Assembly (NCBI GenBank): GCA_024372495.1 | Contig: CP099977.1 | Span: 62,001-126,000, forward strand | Reading direction: 5' to 3' | DNA from: Pseudarthrobacter sp. Fe7 | GTDB taxonomy: Bacteria > Actinomycetota > Actinomycetes > Actinomycetales > Micrococcaceae | Length of the DNA: 64,000 nt | In this document: piece by piece, positions 18,493 to 28,387 of the stretch | How the letters are laid out: every line of letters begins with the position of its first letter | Position numbering within the stretch: position 1 is the first letter of the stretch | Notes under the pieces: generated by a model | The model's database searches: none | Told to the model about the DNA's origin: nothing | Seen by the model: the letters and a program-made list of their open reading frames with translations, nothing else | Translations under genes and position numbers: made by a program

Positions 18493-19337
18493 GCGGTCTG
18501 GACTCCTGCTTCTGCGGTGACTTTTGCGAAGGCTCGTGCTGCGATGCCGAAGGCGGTGGGGCCGGAGAACCCGCCCAGCCCGTGTGCACCGGCGAGGTGC
18601 GGTTCCAGGGAGGCGAAGCCTTGGTACCCGTCGGCTTTGAGCGCTTCCACGGTGCGAAGGAGGTCTCCGTCGCCTTCACCGGCGGGCATCACGTGTCCGT
18701 TCGAGAAGAGGGCGTCCTTGACCTGGAGGTACTCAAGGTGCGGGCGCAGCTTGGCGTATGCCTCATCAAAGGGCTTGACCCCGACCTGGACGAAGTTGGC
18801 GGCGTCCCAGGCCACCTTCAGCGCGGGCGAGTTGACGGTTTCGATGATGTCCAGGACGCGGTCCGGGATGTCTCCGAAAATGTCCTTCTCGTTCTCGTGC
18901 AGGAGGACCACACCGGCTTCCTCCGCAACGCCGGCAAGGGCCCGCATGCGCTCCATCACGGCGTCCCGGATGCTCTCCACCTGCACCGACTCTCCGTAGT
19001 AGAAGGAGAAAATGCGGATGTACCTGGCCCCCAGGACCTTGGCGGCGTTGGCCGCCCGGCGGAGGCGTTCCACCTCGTGCTGCACGGGCAGGCTGACGTC
19101 CACCTTCCCGATGGGGGACGCAATGGCTGAGACCTTCATGTCTTTCTCTGCCAGCAGGGTTGCAAGGGCCTGGAGCTGTTCGTCGCTGAGGTCCACGATG
19201 TTGGTGCCCCACGCGCTGCGGACCTCGATGTGGTTGGCGCCAAGAGCCTGCAGCACGGCAATCTGGACTGCGGGGTCATCGTCGATCTCATCGCCGAAAC
19301 CTGACAGCTGCCAGGTGACCTGAGTGGTCGAAACCAT
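18489..19337 (-). CDS. Sugar phosphate isomerase/epimerase (TIM barrel)
   Basis: 282 residues, intact. Same superfamily as the gene at 16418. Motifs include WQLSGFGDEIDDDPAVQ, VLLHENEKDIFGD (first metal Glu), KVAWDAANFVQVG (Asp) and LQVKDALFSNGHVMPAGEGD (His and Glu). The GEGD segment is typical of inosose-isomerase/hydroxypyruvate-isomerase-like proteins. It follows the ABC permease by two bases and overlaps the oxidoreductase start. Substrate unknown. Confidence 0.88.
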   Translation of the reverse strand: MVSTTQVTWQLSGFGDEIDDDPAVQIAVLQALGANHIEVRSAWGTNIVDLSDEQLQALATLLAEKDMKVSAIASPIGKVDVSLPVQHEVERLRRAANAAKVLGARYIRIFSFYYGESVQVESIRDAVMERMRALAGVAEEAGVVLLHENEKDIFGDIPDRVLDIIETVNSPALKVAWDAANFVQVGVKPFDEAYAKLRPHLEYLQVKDALFSNGHVMPAGEGDGDLLRTVEALKADGYQGFASLEPHLAGAHGLGGFSGPTAFGIAARAFAKVTAEAGVQTA

Positions 19338-19339
19338 GG

Positions 19340-20264
19340 TTATTTAACTCCTCCGGCGGTCAGCCCGCCTACTAGGTAACGCTGGAAAATCAGGTAAAGA
19401 ATGACCACCGGAGCGGCGCACACCAGTGCCGCCGCCATCATCTGGCCATAGAAAGGAATGGCGCCGCCTTCCTGCGAGGCACCAAAGATTTGGAGTGCGA
19501 CGGCGGCCGTCTGGCTTTCAGGGCGTGTCATCACCGAGGCAAACAGCACGTCGTTCCAGCCAAGCAGGAACGCGAAGATGCCGGAGACCACGATGCCCGG
19601 CCAGCTCAGCGGCAGGATGATGCGGAAGAGGACCCCGAGGTGGGACGCGCCGTCGATGCGGGCTGCTTCTTCGAGGCTCCTTGGGAAGCCCCCGGAGGTA
19701 GGTGACCATCACCCAGGTGGAGAACGGCATGGCGAACGTCAGGTAGGTGACGAACAGGCCCCACTGGGTGCCGATAACCTGGATCCCGAGGTAGGTCGCA
19801 GCCGAGGAAAACAGGACGAAGACCGGCAGCACCATCAGGGTTCCGGGGACGGACTGCAGAGCCAGCAGGCCACGGAGGATGGTCAATCTTCCGCGGAAGG
19901 TGTAGCGGACCAGGACGAACGCCGTGGAGATGGACAGCGCCGCAGAGACCACTGCGGTTGCGCCGGCCACCAGGACGCTGTTGGTCAGGCCGGTGGCAAG
20001 GCCCACGCTGGTCCAGATTTTCGAGTAGTTCTCCAACGTGACCGTGGACGGCCAGAACTCCCCCTTGGCCACCCCGATGTCCGAGTTCACCGACGCCAGG
20101 AAGATGTACAGCACCGGAATCAGGACGAGGGCGCCCAGGAACACCAGGATGATAACGAGCAGGGGGCCCGGGAGGAGCCGGAGCACCTCGTGCTGGCGGT
20201 GCGAGCCCGGACGGTCAACTGCGGCACTTGGCGCGCTCCGCCGGGTGGCTGTCGTGGCGCTCAT
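19340..20264 (-). CDS. Sugar ABC transporter permease, MalG-like (apparent frameshift)
   Basis: Six-helix inner-membrane permease of a CUT1-type importer. N-terminal cytosolic tail, first helix near LLVIILVFLGALVLIPVLYI. The cytoplasmic EAA loop is broken exactly at TYLRGLPKE; removing one base at AGGCT 19674-19678 gives KELEEAARIDGAS, the canonical EAA motif, and continues into the last helices (VVSGIFAFLLGWNDVLFA). About 308 residues. The ATG overlaps the stop of the upstream permease by 4 bases. Confidence 0.9.
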
Positions 20265-21271
20265 TTCTTCGCTCCTGACGTGTCGGCGTCGTCAAGCTTC
20301 ACGGCGCGTAGGTAGACGAACAACGGGATGGCGATGAGCACCAGGGAGATGAAGGCCATCGCAGCACTCAGGCCAAAGCGGAAACTCTGGAAGCTGGTGA
20401 CGTAGGTCAGGATCGGCAGGACTTCGACGTCGGTCGGAGCCGGGACACCGAAGAGCACGAACGGGAGGGTGAAGTTGTTGATGTGGTGCAGCATCCCGAT
20501 CAGGAAGGCCAGCGCCAGTGGGCCCTTCAGATACGGGAAGACGACGTACCGGAGCTTGTTCCACCACAGCGCTCCGTCCAGGGCTGACGCCTCGTGCACC
20601 TCGTGGTCCACGGACTGCAGACCGGAAAGGGCCAGCAGGTAGATGAACGGCCAGGAAGCCCAGATCTGGACCAGGACCAGGGTCCAGAAGGTCTGCGGCC
20701 CGTTGAGCCACAGGCCAACGTGGATCCCCACCGTTGACAGTGCCTCGTCCACAATTCCGCCAGGCTGGAGCATGGTCCGCCAAACGGTTGCCACCACGAA
20801 GGACGGGAGGACGTACGGGATGAGGAAGATCGAGCGGATCACGGCCCGGCCCTTGAACGCGTTCTGCGTTGCCACTGCGGCAGCGATGCCCAGCGGCAGG
20901 GTGACCACCATGGCCAGCAGCGAGTAGCTGACACTGAGCCAAACCGCGTGGAGCAGCGGGGAGTCCGTCACCGCTTCAACGAAGTTTTCAACTCCAATGA
21001 GCGGTGCGCTGATCCACTTCCGCAGGGTGTACTGGTCCAGGTTGAGGACGGACATGTAGATGCCCAGCAGCAGCGGCACCACGATGATGATGATCATCAG
21101 GACCCCGCCGGGGATCAGCATCCAAAGCGGGCGGTTGCTTTCGCTTAGGCCCTTGCGGCGCATGCCGTCTTTGTGGCCGGGCCGCTGCCCGGTATCTTCG
21201 GCGGGACGGGGCGCCCGGCCTGCGGTGGGATCCACCGCAGGCCGCACTTCATGAGAGGCGTCGGTTGACAT
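20261..21271 (-). CDS. Sugar ABC transporter permease, MalF-like
   Basis: 336 residues, intact. Long Pro/Arg-rich N-terminal tail, then a first helix LWMLIPGGVLMIIIIVVPLL and five more. The EAA loop reads VHEASALDGALWWNKLRYV. Partner of the permease downstream and of the lipoprotein upstream (7 bases away). No ATPase gene is present in the window, so the importer must use an ATPase encoded elsewhere, as is common for CUT1 systems served by a shared MsiK-type ATPase. Confidence 0.92.
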   Translation of the reverse strand: MSTDASHEVRPAVDPTAGRAPRPAEDTGQRPGHKDGMRRKGLSESNRPLWMLIPGGVLMIIIIVVPLLLGIYMSVLNLDQYTLRKWISAPLIGVENFVEAVTDSPLLHAVWLSVSYSLLAMVVTLPLGIAAAVATQNAFKGRAVIRSIFLIPYVLPSFVVATVWRTMLQPGGIVDEALSTVGIHVGLWLNGPQTFWTLVLVQIWASWPFIYLLALSGLQSVDHEVHEASALDGALWWNKLRYVVFPYLKGPLALAFLIGMLHHINNFTLPFVLFGVPAPTDVEVLPILTYVTSFQSFRFGLSAAMAFISLVLIAIPLFVYLRAVKLDDADTSGAKK

Positions 21272-21277
21272 CAGAAC

Positions 21278-22640
21278 TTATCCTTTGGAGGCCCGGTCCA
21301 GGGAAGCCTGGCCCTTGTTCTGGGCGTCCTTGATCCTTTGATCCAGGGCGGACCCGTCCACTTTGCCCGCGGCCAGGTCCGGAATGGACTGCACCGTGAC
21401 GTTAAGCAGGCCCAGGCTGGATGTCGCCCCAGGCGCCGGTGAATGGCGTGGCCTTGGACTTGGCGGCGGCATCGGCAACGGGCTTGAGCTTGGGGTCCGT
21501 GAGGCTGGCGAGGGCTTCGGAGTTCGCAGGCAGGTCGCCGAAGGTCTTCTGGTAGTTCAGCTGCTCGTCCTTGGACGTGATCAGCTTGATGTAGGCGAAG
21601 GCGAGATCCTTCTGCTTGGAGTAATCGGCAACTACCAGGTTGTCGCCGGAGAGGATGCTGGCGGCGGCGCCGTCGGACTTGGACTGCGTCTCACCCGGGG
21701 CAATGGTGGGCATCAGGGCGTACTCGTATTTGCCCGCAACTGCTGACTTGTCAAGCGTGGGGATGGAGCCTGGAGGTGGTCATCATCAGGTAGCCGGCCT
21801 TGCCGCTCGCGAAGGCGGCCACGGCGTTGCTGTTGCTCCAGCCAACGGAGGCAGGATCAACAACCTTGTCATTGGTCAGCCAGCCAAAGTAGGTTTCGTA
21901 GGCCTTCTTGACGGTGGGGTCGTCCATCTTCAGGTTCTTGCCGTCAACCAGGGGGTTTCCTGCCTGGACAGCCATGGCCCAAATAAATTTCCAGGGATCG
22001 TAGTTGTCCTTGTATCCGGTGGCGATGCCGTAGGTGTCGCCCTTGGTCATCTTCTTGGCCTGGGCTGCCAGCTCATCCCAGGCCTGGTGGCGGGCTTGTC
22101 GATTCCAGCCGCCGCCAGCAGGTCCTTGTTGTAGGCCATGACGAACGGACGGCTCACGAAGGGGATGCCGGCCATGTGGTCTTTGTCCGGCCCGGAGATG
22201 CCGAGGGCGGCCTGGTTGAAGCGGTCCTTGCCTCCCACTGCCTTCCAGTCATCGTCTGACAGGGTGACAAAGGCCTTGGTGGCGTAGGCCGTTGGAGTGA
22301 AAGTGGTGCCCAGTCCGTAGATGTCCGGGCCCTGGCCTGACACAACGGAGGTCTGGATGCGGGTGAGCTCATCGTTGGCGGAGGCGAACGTTTCGAACTT
22401 TACGTCGGCGCCGGTTTGGGCCTTGAACTTGGCCGCGATATCGCTCTGCCACTGCTTTTGTTGCTCCGGGTACTGGCTCAGGACGCCGGTCAGGACGTTG
22501 AGGGTCTTGCCCGTCCCATCCACTTTGCCGTCCGAGCCCGTGGAGCCCCCGCCGTTCCCGGAGCTCGATCCGCAGCCGGTCAAGGCGAGCGCTGCAGCCG
22601 TGACTATCGCCGCAAGCCCAGTAGTCGATTTAAACCTCAT
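21278..22640 (-). CDS. Sugar ABC transporter substrate-binding lipoprotein (three apparent frameshifts)
   Basis: N-terminus MRFKSTTGLAAIVTAAALAL ends in a lipobox (LTGC) followed by a Ser/Gly linker, so it is a lipid-anchored extracellular binding protein. The chain is recovered in four frame segments: breaks at AGGCCT 22080-22085 (two added bases; ATSWDELAAQAKKMTKGD), AGCCT 21767-21771 (TTSSSIPTLDKSAVAGK) and AGGCT 21414-21418 (GDIQLGLLNVTVQ). Corrected length about 452 residues, normal for this family. First gene of the locus behind the LacI operator. Ligand probably an oligosaccharide or uronide; inference. Confidence 0.88.
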
Positions 22641-22727
22641 TGTTTTTCTCCTCTAGGACACCCACATGGCCACATCCGTCCTGTGGCGGAAATCACTGCA
22701 GGCGACTCGAAAGCCAGTCTAGGAATC

Positions 22728-22764
22728 TGGCAAGCAAGTGGCAAGCGGTTGCCAAAAATTGCCA
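22728..22764. promoter_or_regulatory. Nested palindromic LacI-type operator
   Basis: Two TGGCAA boxes (22728-22733 and 22739-22744) face two TTGCCA boxes (22749-22754 and 22759-22764). The inner pair forms a 16-bp palindrome with a central GCGG, and the outer pair is centred on almost the same point. Starts repeat at 10-11 bp, one helical turn. It lies in the 222-base gap between the divergent ABC lipoprotein gene and the LacI gene, so it probably controls both. Confidence 0.75.
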
Positions 22765-22862
22765 TAAGTGCTCAGATAGATGCACCAGGCATCCATGGGC
22801 GCCTAGCCCTGGAGGCCCCATCTGGCCGGTTCCAGTCCGGTCCGCGAGGAAGGCCCGCAGCC

Positions 22863-23916
22863 ATGGCAGACTCCACAGTCAAGGCGTCAGCACAGGTTCG
22901 CCGCGACGCGGGCACGCAACGGGACCGGCCCCCAACCATCCGCGACGTGGCAGAACTGGCCGGTGTTGCCACCTCCACGGTGTCCCGCGCCCTCGCCCGT
23001 CCGGACCGTGTGAATCCCCGCACCCGGGTGCGGATCGAAGAGGCGGCAGCGGAACTTAATTACGTACCCAGTTCGCAGGCACGCGGACTCAGCTCGGGAC
23101 GGACCAATGCGGTAGCTGTGCTGGTGCCCGACATCACCAACCCGTTCTACTTCGACATCATCCGGGGCACGCAGCACCAGCTCAAGGCAGCCGGGGTAAC
23201 CCAGCTCCTGGTCGACACCGAGGAGTCCAGTGAAATGGAGCCTGGACGCGCTGCATAAGATGCGGAAATCCGCCGACGGCTTCATCCTTGCCGCTTCCCG
23301 CCTGACTGACGCCCAGCTTGCGGAGGTGTCGCAGTCACAGCCCCTGGTGACGTTCAACCGTGCCTCCACCAGCGCACCGACCGTGATGATTGATACCCCG
23401 TCGGCCATCATCCAGGCCTTGGAGCACCTGGCCTCGCTGGGGCACCACAAGGTCTGCTACGTGGCAGGTCCGCCCACGTCCTGGTCCAACCAGATGCGGT
23501 GGAAGGTCTTCGAGGAGGATGCGACCAAGCGCGGCATGGAGGTCCACCGGATCGGGCCCTACACCCCGAAAACAACGTCCGGCGCCGCTGCCGCGGACGC
23601 AGCGGTCAGAACGGGGGCAACGGCCTGCATTGTCTTCAACGACCTGCTGGCCATCGGCATGCTGCAGCGGCTGCAGGCCCGTGGCATCCGGGTGCCCGCA
23701 GACATGAGCATCATCGGATCGGACGATATTTTTGGGGCGGACTTCTGCAATCCGCCGTTGACTACCATTTCCAGTCCCATCGAACAGGCGGGAAGGGTGG
23801 CGGTGTCCATGCTGCTGGCCCAGCTCAACCCGCTGGCGGGGAACGCGTCCCGACAGCTGGCCGTGATGCCCACGCACCTGACCATCCGGGAATCCACCGG
23901 CCCCGCGCCCGCGTAG
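22863..23916 (+). CDS. LacI-family transcriptional regulator (apparent frameshift)
   Basis: N-terminal HTH: PTIRDVAELAGVATSTVSRA, then the hinge helix region (PSSQARGLSSGRTNAVAVLV) and a periplasmic-binding-protein-like effector domain. The frame breaks at AGCCT 23239-23243; removing one base gives EMELDALHKMRKSADG and leads to the intact C-terminal part (VVTFNRASTSAPTV, IIGSDDIFGADFCNPPLTT). About 350 residues. It probably represses the divergent uronate/ABC operon through the nested palindrome upstream, with a sugar or sugar acid as inducer; inference from position. Confidence 0.9.
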
Positions 23917-23948
23917 GGGTTCGCGCGCGGGACCAGGGCTGGCGGGAG

Positions 23949-24575
23949 CTAGGCCCGTTCGGAGATCCACGCACCAAGTTCGGCGGCGGTTTCCGCGGTG
24001 AGGGAGTGCCCGCCGGGGTCCTTCCGGGCGTGGGTGTCCGCACCGGAGGCCCCCGGGAGGTAGTCCCAGGTCCGGCCCAGCAGGTCAGCCGGGATGACAG
24101 TGTCGGCCTCGCCGTGGGCCAGGAACACCGGGGCGCCCGCAAGCCGGTCCGGCGACGTTGGCACACCTGCCTCGAACGGGAGCGTCCCGTAAAGGATGGC
24201 CGTGCCCGCGTAACGCTGCGGATCAGCCAGCAGCAACCCGCCCGCGAACGCCGCACCGCCACTGAAGCCAACCAGGATTACCGGCCGACCTTCCGGGGCA
24301 ATCGGGTCCAGCCAGGTCCGGAACCATGCCATAGTTTGGGCCAGCGACTCGGCGATGGGCCGCCCGGTTCCCCGGTTGGCGAACCAGGCAAACCCGCCCC
24401 CTGCCGGGATCGGGGCCCGGACAGCAGCATAGGAAAAACCGTCGGGAAGGTGGTTGGCCAGCCCGATGATTCCTGATTCATCCGATCCGCGCCCGTGCAG
24501 CAGCACTACGAGTGGGCGGTCGGGATCGTCGGGGCTCTGCCAGGCGACGGTGGGTTCGGCGAACGGTGCATGCAT
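23949..24575 (-). CDS. Phospholipase/carboxylesterase-type alpha/beta hydrolase
   Basis: About 208 residues from ATG 24575. LVVLLHGRGSDESG is the oxyanion-hole strand, VILVGFSGGAAFAGG the nucleophile elbow (Ser), VFLAHGEADTVIP holds the catalytic Asp and PGGHSLT the His. This layout fits small esterases of the YpfH/LysoPLA type. Convergent with the LacI gene and not part of the uronate operon. Natural ester unknown. Confidence 0.85.
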   Translation of the reverse strand: MHAPFAEPTVAWQSPDDPDRPLVVLLHGRGSDESGIIGLANHLPDGFSYAAVRAPIPAGGGFAWFANRGTGRPIAESLAQTMAWFRTWLDPIAPEGRPVILVGFSGGAAFAGGLLLADPQRYAGTAILYGTLPFEAGVPTSPDRLAGAPVFLAHGEADTVIPADLLGRTWDYLPGASGADTHARKDPGGHSLTAETAAELGAWISERA

Positions 24576-24651
24576 AGGGTGTCCTCGGTTTCGGTGGTGC
24601 TGTTGGAGAGTCCTGGCAGGAATAATTGCCCGGTTTTTGTAGTGGTGGTCG

Positions 24652-25694
24652 TCAGGCAGGGGCCGGGGCCCCGATTTCACGGTTGACTGCGGGCATGATC
24701 TCGGTGGCGAGCAGGCTCGATGGAACGCGCCGTTTCGGCGAACGGCAGCCCGCCCAGTCCGATCTGGGCCATGTACCGGCTGGTTCCCAGTGCCTCGTGG
24801 ATGGCGAGGATTTTCTCCACCACCTGCTGCGGGCTTCCCACCAGCAGGCCGCCGCCGGGTTCGGACCAGTCATCGAAGGTGGAGCGCGGGAAGTGGCCCA
24901 CGGGCCGGGGCATGTTCTGCTCGAAATACGCCCGGTAATAGGGATAGAAGGTATCGCGGGCCTGCTGGGACGTGGGCGCCACGTAGAAGTGGCCGCCGGC
25001 ACCCACCGGCAGGGCGGAGGCGTCATGCCCGGCCTCGGCCGCGGTGTGCCGGTACAGCTCCACCAGGCGGCGGAACCTTTCGGGTCCGGACAGCAGTGCA
25101 ACAAACAGCGGCAGGCCCAGGCGTCCCGCACGTGCAAAACTCGCCGGCGTCCCGCCCACCCCCACCCAGACGGGAAGCTTTTCCTGCAGGGGCCGGGGCG
25201 CAATGTCCATGCCGGGGACGGTCTGGGTCAAGGTGCCCTGCCAGGCCAGGGTTGCGTTGTCCCGCAGGCTCCAGCAGCATGCGCAGTTTTTCGTCAAAGA
25301 GTGCGTCGTAGTCCGCGGTGTCGTATCCGAACAGCGGGTAGGACTCGATGAACGCGCCGCGTCCGGCGATAATCTCGGCACGGCCGCCGGACACCAGGTC
25401 CAGGGTGGCGAACTGCTCGAAGAGCCGCACCGGATCCTGGGTGGAGAGCACCGTGACTGCCGTGCTCAGCCGTAGGTTGACGGTCTCCCGCGCAACGGCG
25501 GCGAGCACCATCTCGGGCGCGGACAGTGCGAAGTCATGGCGGTGGTGCTCTCCCAGGCCCAGGAAGCTGAGGCCGGCCTGGTCTGCCAGCTTCGCCAGCC
25601 CAATGATCTCTTCCAGCCGCTGGTGCGGCGACTGGGCCAGCCCGGTTTGTCCGTTGCGCGACAGTTCGCCAAAGGTAAATATGCCAAAGTCCAT
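24652..25694 (-). CDS. Luciferase-like (LLM) flavin monooxygenase (two apparent frameshifts)
   Basis: Starts MDFGIFTFGELSRNGQTG. Typical LLM strands follow: FLGLGEHHRHDFA, TAVTVLSTQDPVRLFEQFA, GRAEIIAGRGAF. One extra base at AGGCT 25266-25270 (LLE-LRDNATLAW) and one at 24713-24717 (SIE-LLATEIMPAVN) interrupt the frame; corrected length about 347 residues. The VWVGVGGTPASFARAG segment is the FMN phosphate region. Uses reduced flavin from a separate reductase. A perfect inverted repeat sits just upstream of the start. Substrate unknown. Confidence 0.85.
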
Positions 25695-25697
25695 ATT

Positions 25698-25713
25698 AGT
25701 TGAACATTCAACT
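25698..25713. promoter_or_regulatory. Inverted repeat before the LLM gene
   Basis: AGTTGAA-CA-TTCAACT is a perfect 7-2-7 palindrome only three bases from the ATG of the LLM gene (on the minus strand). Placement over the translation start and a likely promoter region suggests a repressor site, for example of the MarR/TetR kind. No regulator gene for it is next door. Confidence 0.55.
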
Positions 25714-25753
25714 TTGAGGATCTATTCCGACGCCTACCCTTCCGTCCAGGAAA

Positions 25754-25798
25754 GGCGGGCGTACGACGCCGGGGGCCACCCGCCGTCGTACGCCCGCC
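25754..25798. terminator. Large hairpin upstream of the LLM gene / downstream of the hydroxylase gene
   Basis: Fifteen-base perfect arms (25754-25768 and 25784-25798) around a 15-base loop. It lies just after the stop of the minus-strand hydroxylase (25813), so it can end that transcript. No T-run follows, so it may work as a processing or stabilising stem rather than a strict intrinsic terminator. Confidence 0.6.
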
Positions 25799-25812
25799 CT
25801 GGTTGGCTGTGC

Positions 25813-27060
25813 TTAGGCTTCCACCAGCGTGGCGCCGGCAGGAACCTCGGCCGGGGCGCCGGGCTCGTTGCGGCCGTACAGCCAGTCGTTGTACTGGAAG
25901 TTGTTGTCCCCACGGCTCTTGAACAGCATGTTCCGCAGTACACGGGCCACGCCGTCCACGTGCCAGGACTCGCCCCAGATACGGGCGGTGCGCTGGACGC
26001 GGGCGGTGCGGGCTGCGCGGGTTTCGTTGAACTCGCGGAAGGCATCTTCCCACGCGCCGGCGTCGATGCCTACTGGCGTGAAGACGCGGTTGCTGGCGGC
26101 GTCCTGGAGCACTGCCGCATCTTCCAGCGCCTGGCAGGCACCCTGGGCCAGATACTGCAGCATCGGATGGGCGGCATCGCCGATTAGCGCCATGCGGCCG
26201 GAAACCCAGGTCTCGATCGGGTTGCGGTCGTACATGGGCCAGCGGATGCCGGTGGCCAGGTTCTTCAGGGCTTCCTGCACGGCGGGGACGCAGTCCTTGT
26301 AGGCCGCCTGGAGTTCGTCCACGCCGCCGTACTGCTCTTCGCCGCGCTCGAACGACGGGGACTTGAACACTGCCACAGTGTTGAGCAGCTGGCCCTTCCG
26401 CAGCGGGTACTGGACCAGGTGGCAGTTCGGGCCGAGGTAGACGATGACGTCCTCCAGGTCCGCCGCGGGGGTTTCCCCGGTGATGGGCACGGTGCCGCGG
26501 TACGCCACGTAGGCGGAGTTGACCGGGCCGTCGTTGGCAACGGTGGCGCGCAGGGTGGACTTCAACCCGTCCGCTGCCAGGATGGCGTCAGCCTCGAACA
26601 CCTCGCCCTTGGCGGTGTAGGCACGGGCCCGGTCGCCGTCGGTCTCCACCTTCTGCACCAGGACGTCGTTCACCAGGGTGACGCCGGCTTCCTGGCAGGC
26701 TTCAAGCAGGATCCGGTGCAGGTCGCTGCGGTGGATCACCACGTAAGGGGCGCCGTAGCGTTCCTCGAACTCGCTGCCCAGGGTCTGGCGGGTGAGTTCC
26801 TCGCCGGTGATGGCGTCGCGGAACACCAGGTGCTTGGGCTGGACGCCGATTTCCAGTGCCTTCTCCAGCAGGCCCCAGCGCTTGAGGACGCGGGAGGCGT
26901 TGGGGGCCATCTGCAGGCCGGCGCCGACCTCGCCGAAGGCGGGTGCCACTTCAACCAGGGTGACATCGGCGCCGTTTTCGCGAAGCGCCAGCGCTCCGGC
27001 AAGTCCGGCCATGCCGCCGCCCACTACCAGGACGTCGGTGGACGCTTTGAGGTTAGACAT
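25813..27060 (-). CDS. FAD-dependent aromatic hydroxylase, 3-hydroxybenzoate 6-hydroxylase-like
   Basis: 415 residues, intact. N-terminal FAD site VLVVGGGMAGLAGALALREN, ribityl site LIGDAAHPMLQYLAQGACQ near residue 295, and the middle NAD(P)H-linked segment ILAADGLKSTLRA (DG motif). This is the class A flavoprotein hydroxylase fold shared by salicylate hydroxylase and 3-hydroxybenzoate 6-hydroxylase. The neighbouring gentisate genes make a gentisate-forming reaction most likely. Its ATG overlaps the MFS gene's 3' end by 8 bases, so the two are coupled. Confidence 0.87.
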   Translation of the reverse strand: MSNLKASTDVLVVGGGMAGLAGALALRENGADVTLVEVAPAFGEVGAGLQMAPNASRVLKRWGLLEKALEIGVQPKHLVFRDAITGEELTRQTLGSEFEERYGAPYVVIHRSDLHRILLEACQEAGVTLVNDVLVQKVETDGDRARAYTAKGEVFEADAILAADGLKSTLRATVANDGPVNSAYVAYRGTVPITGETPAADLEDVIVYLGPNCHLVQYPLRKGQLLNTVAVFKSPSFERGEEQYGGVDELQAAYKDCVPAVQEALKNLATGIRWPMYDRNPIETWVSGRMALIGDAAHPMLQYLAQGACQALEDAAVLQDAASNRVFTPVGIDAGAWEDAFREFNETRAARTARVQRTARIWGESWHVDGVARVLRNMLFKSRGDNNFQYNDWLYGRNEPGAPAEVPAGATLVEA

Positions 27061-28350
27061 TGGAAACTCCTACTGCTGTTGATTTCTTGATTTTGGTACC
27101 GACGGCTGCGAGCAGGACTGCTGCTGCTGCGGCTGCTCCGGCAAATGCCAGGAAGTTCGAGTTGACCCCCAGGCCCGCTGCAAGCAGGAGCCCGCCGGCC
27201 TGGGGTGCTGCCACGGCCCCGATCCGGCCCACGCCAAGGGCCCAGCCAAGGGCGGTGCCGCGCAGGTGTGCCGGGTAGTTGCTTGCCACGGCGGCGATGA
27301 TCAGGCACTGGGTGCCGTGCGTCCCCACGCCGGCAAGCACCAGCATGAGGTAGACGACGGCGACGGGCGGCCCGGTGACCAGGACCAGCAATCCGACGGC
27401 GGCCACGGCCGCTGCCGCGATGGCGGTGGGGATGGGGCCGAACCGGGTGCCGGCCCAGGCGGTGAGCACCGAACCCGCCACCGCACCAAGGTTGAGGGCC
27501 AGGGCGAACGTCAGGGCAGACCCGAGGTTGTAGCCTGCCAGCCTGCATGAGGTTGGGCAACCAGGTTCCCAGCCCGTACCAGGCGAAGAGGGTCACCAGG
27601 GTGCCGACAGCGAACAGCAGGCTGGTGCCGAGGTAGGGCGCCCGAAGCAGGGACCCAAACCCGACGGATTCCTTGGCGGCTTGGCCCTGGGCTGCGCCCT
27701 GGTGGCCCGGCGCCAGCGTCTCCGGCAGGTAGCGGATGCCCAGCGGGATGACCGCCACCAGGGCGACCACGGCCACCAGGAACATGACGGGCCAGCCGAA
27801 GGCCGGGATCAGCGGAATGCCGACGAGGGCGGCGATGGAACCGCCGATGGGAACACCGGACATCATCAGGGTGGCGATGGTGGACCGCCACTTTTCCGGG
27901 ACCAGGCTCGGCCACAAGGGCGTTGGCTGAGGGAACCAGGCCGCCCAGGCCAATACCTGCCAAGAGGCGCAGTCCGCCGAAGACCGGGGCGCTGGGCGCG
28001 AAGGCGCAGAGGATGGTGAAGAGGGAGAAGACGAGGGCGCAGCCGATGATGGTGCGCCGGCGGCCCCAAGTGTCGGACATGCGGCCGGCGAAGACCGCCC
28101 CGATCATCATGCCGATGAAGGCCATCGAGCCGATGGTGCCTGCGGTGGCCTTGGTCAGGCCCCAGCCGGTGTCGCTGATGAGCGAGCCCTGGACGGTGCC
28201 GTAGACAATCAGGTCATAGCCGTCGAAAACGACCAGCAGCCAGCACACCAGGACGGCGAGCACGGAACGCCGGGGGAACCCGGAAAGGCCGGCGCCCGGG
28301 GCGGGGGCGGCCATGCGCTGCGGCGCTGCAGCGGAAGTTATGTGATTCAT
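27053..28350 (-). CDS. Aromatic acid:H+ symporter, MFS (two apparent frameshifts)
   Basis: Twelve-helix MFS transporter. LLVVFDGYDLIVYGTVQGSL contains the DGYD motif typical of aromatic-acid symporters, followed by the loop GRMSDTWGRRRT. Breaks at AGGCT 27904-27908 (ALVAE-LVPEKWRSTIA) and AGCCT 27540-27544 (LMQ-LAGYNLGSAL); corrected length about 431 residues. Start ATG 28350. Probably imports 3-hydroxybenzoate or gentisate for the enzymes around it. It diverges from the IclR gene over the operator at 28388. Confidence 0.88.
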
Positions 28351-28387
28351 CCCACCACTGTGCTGGCAGTCATACCGCCGCGCACAT

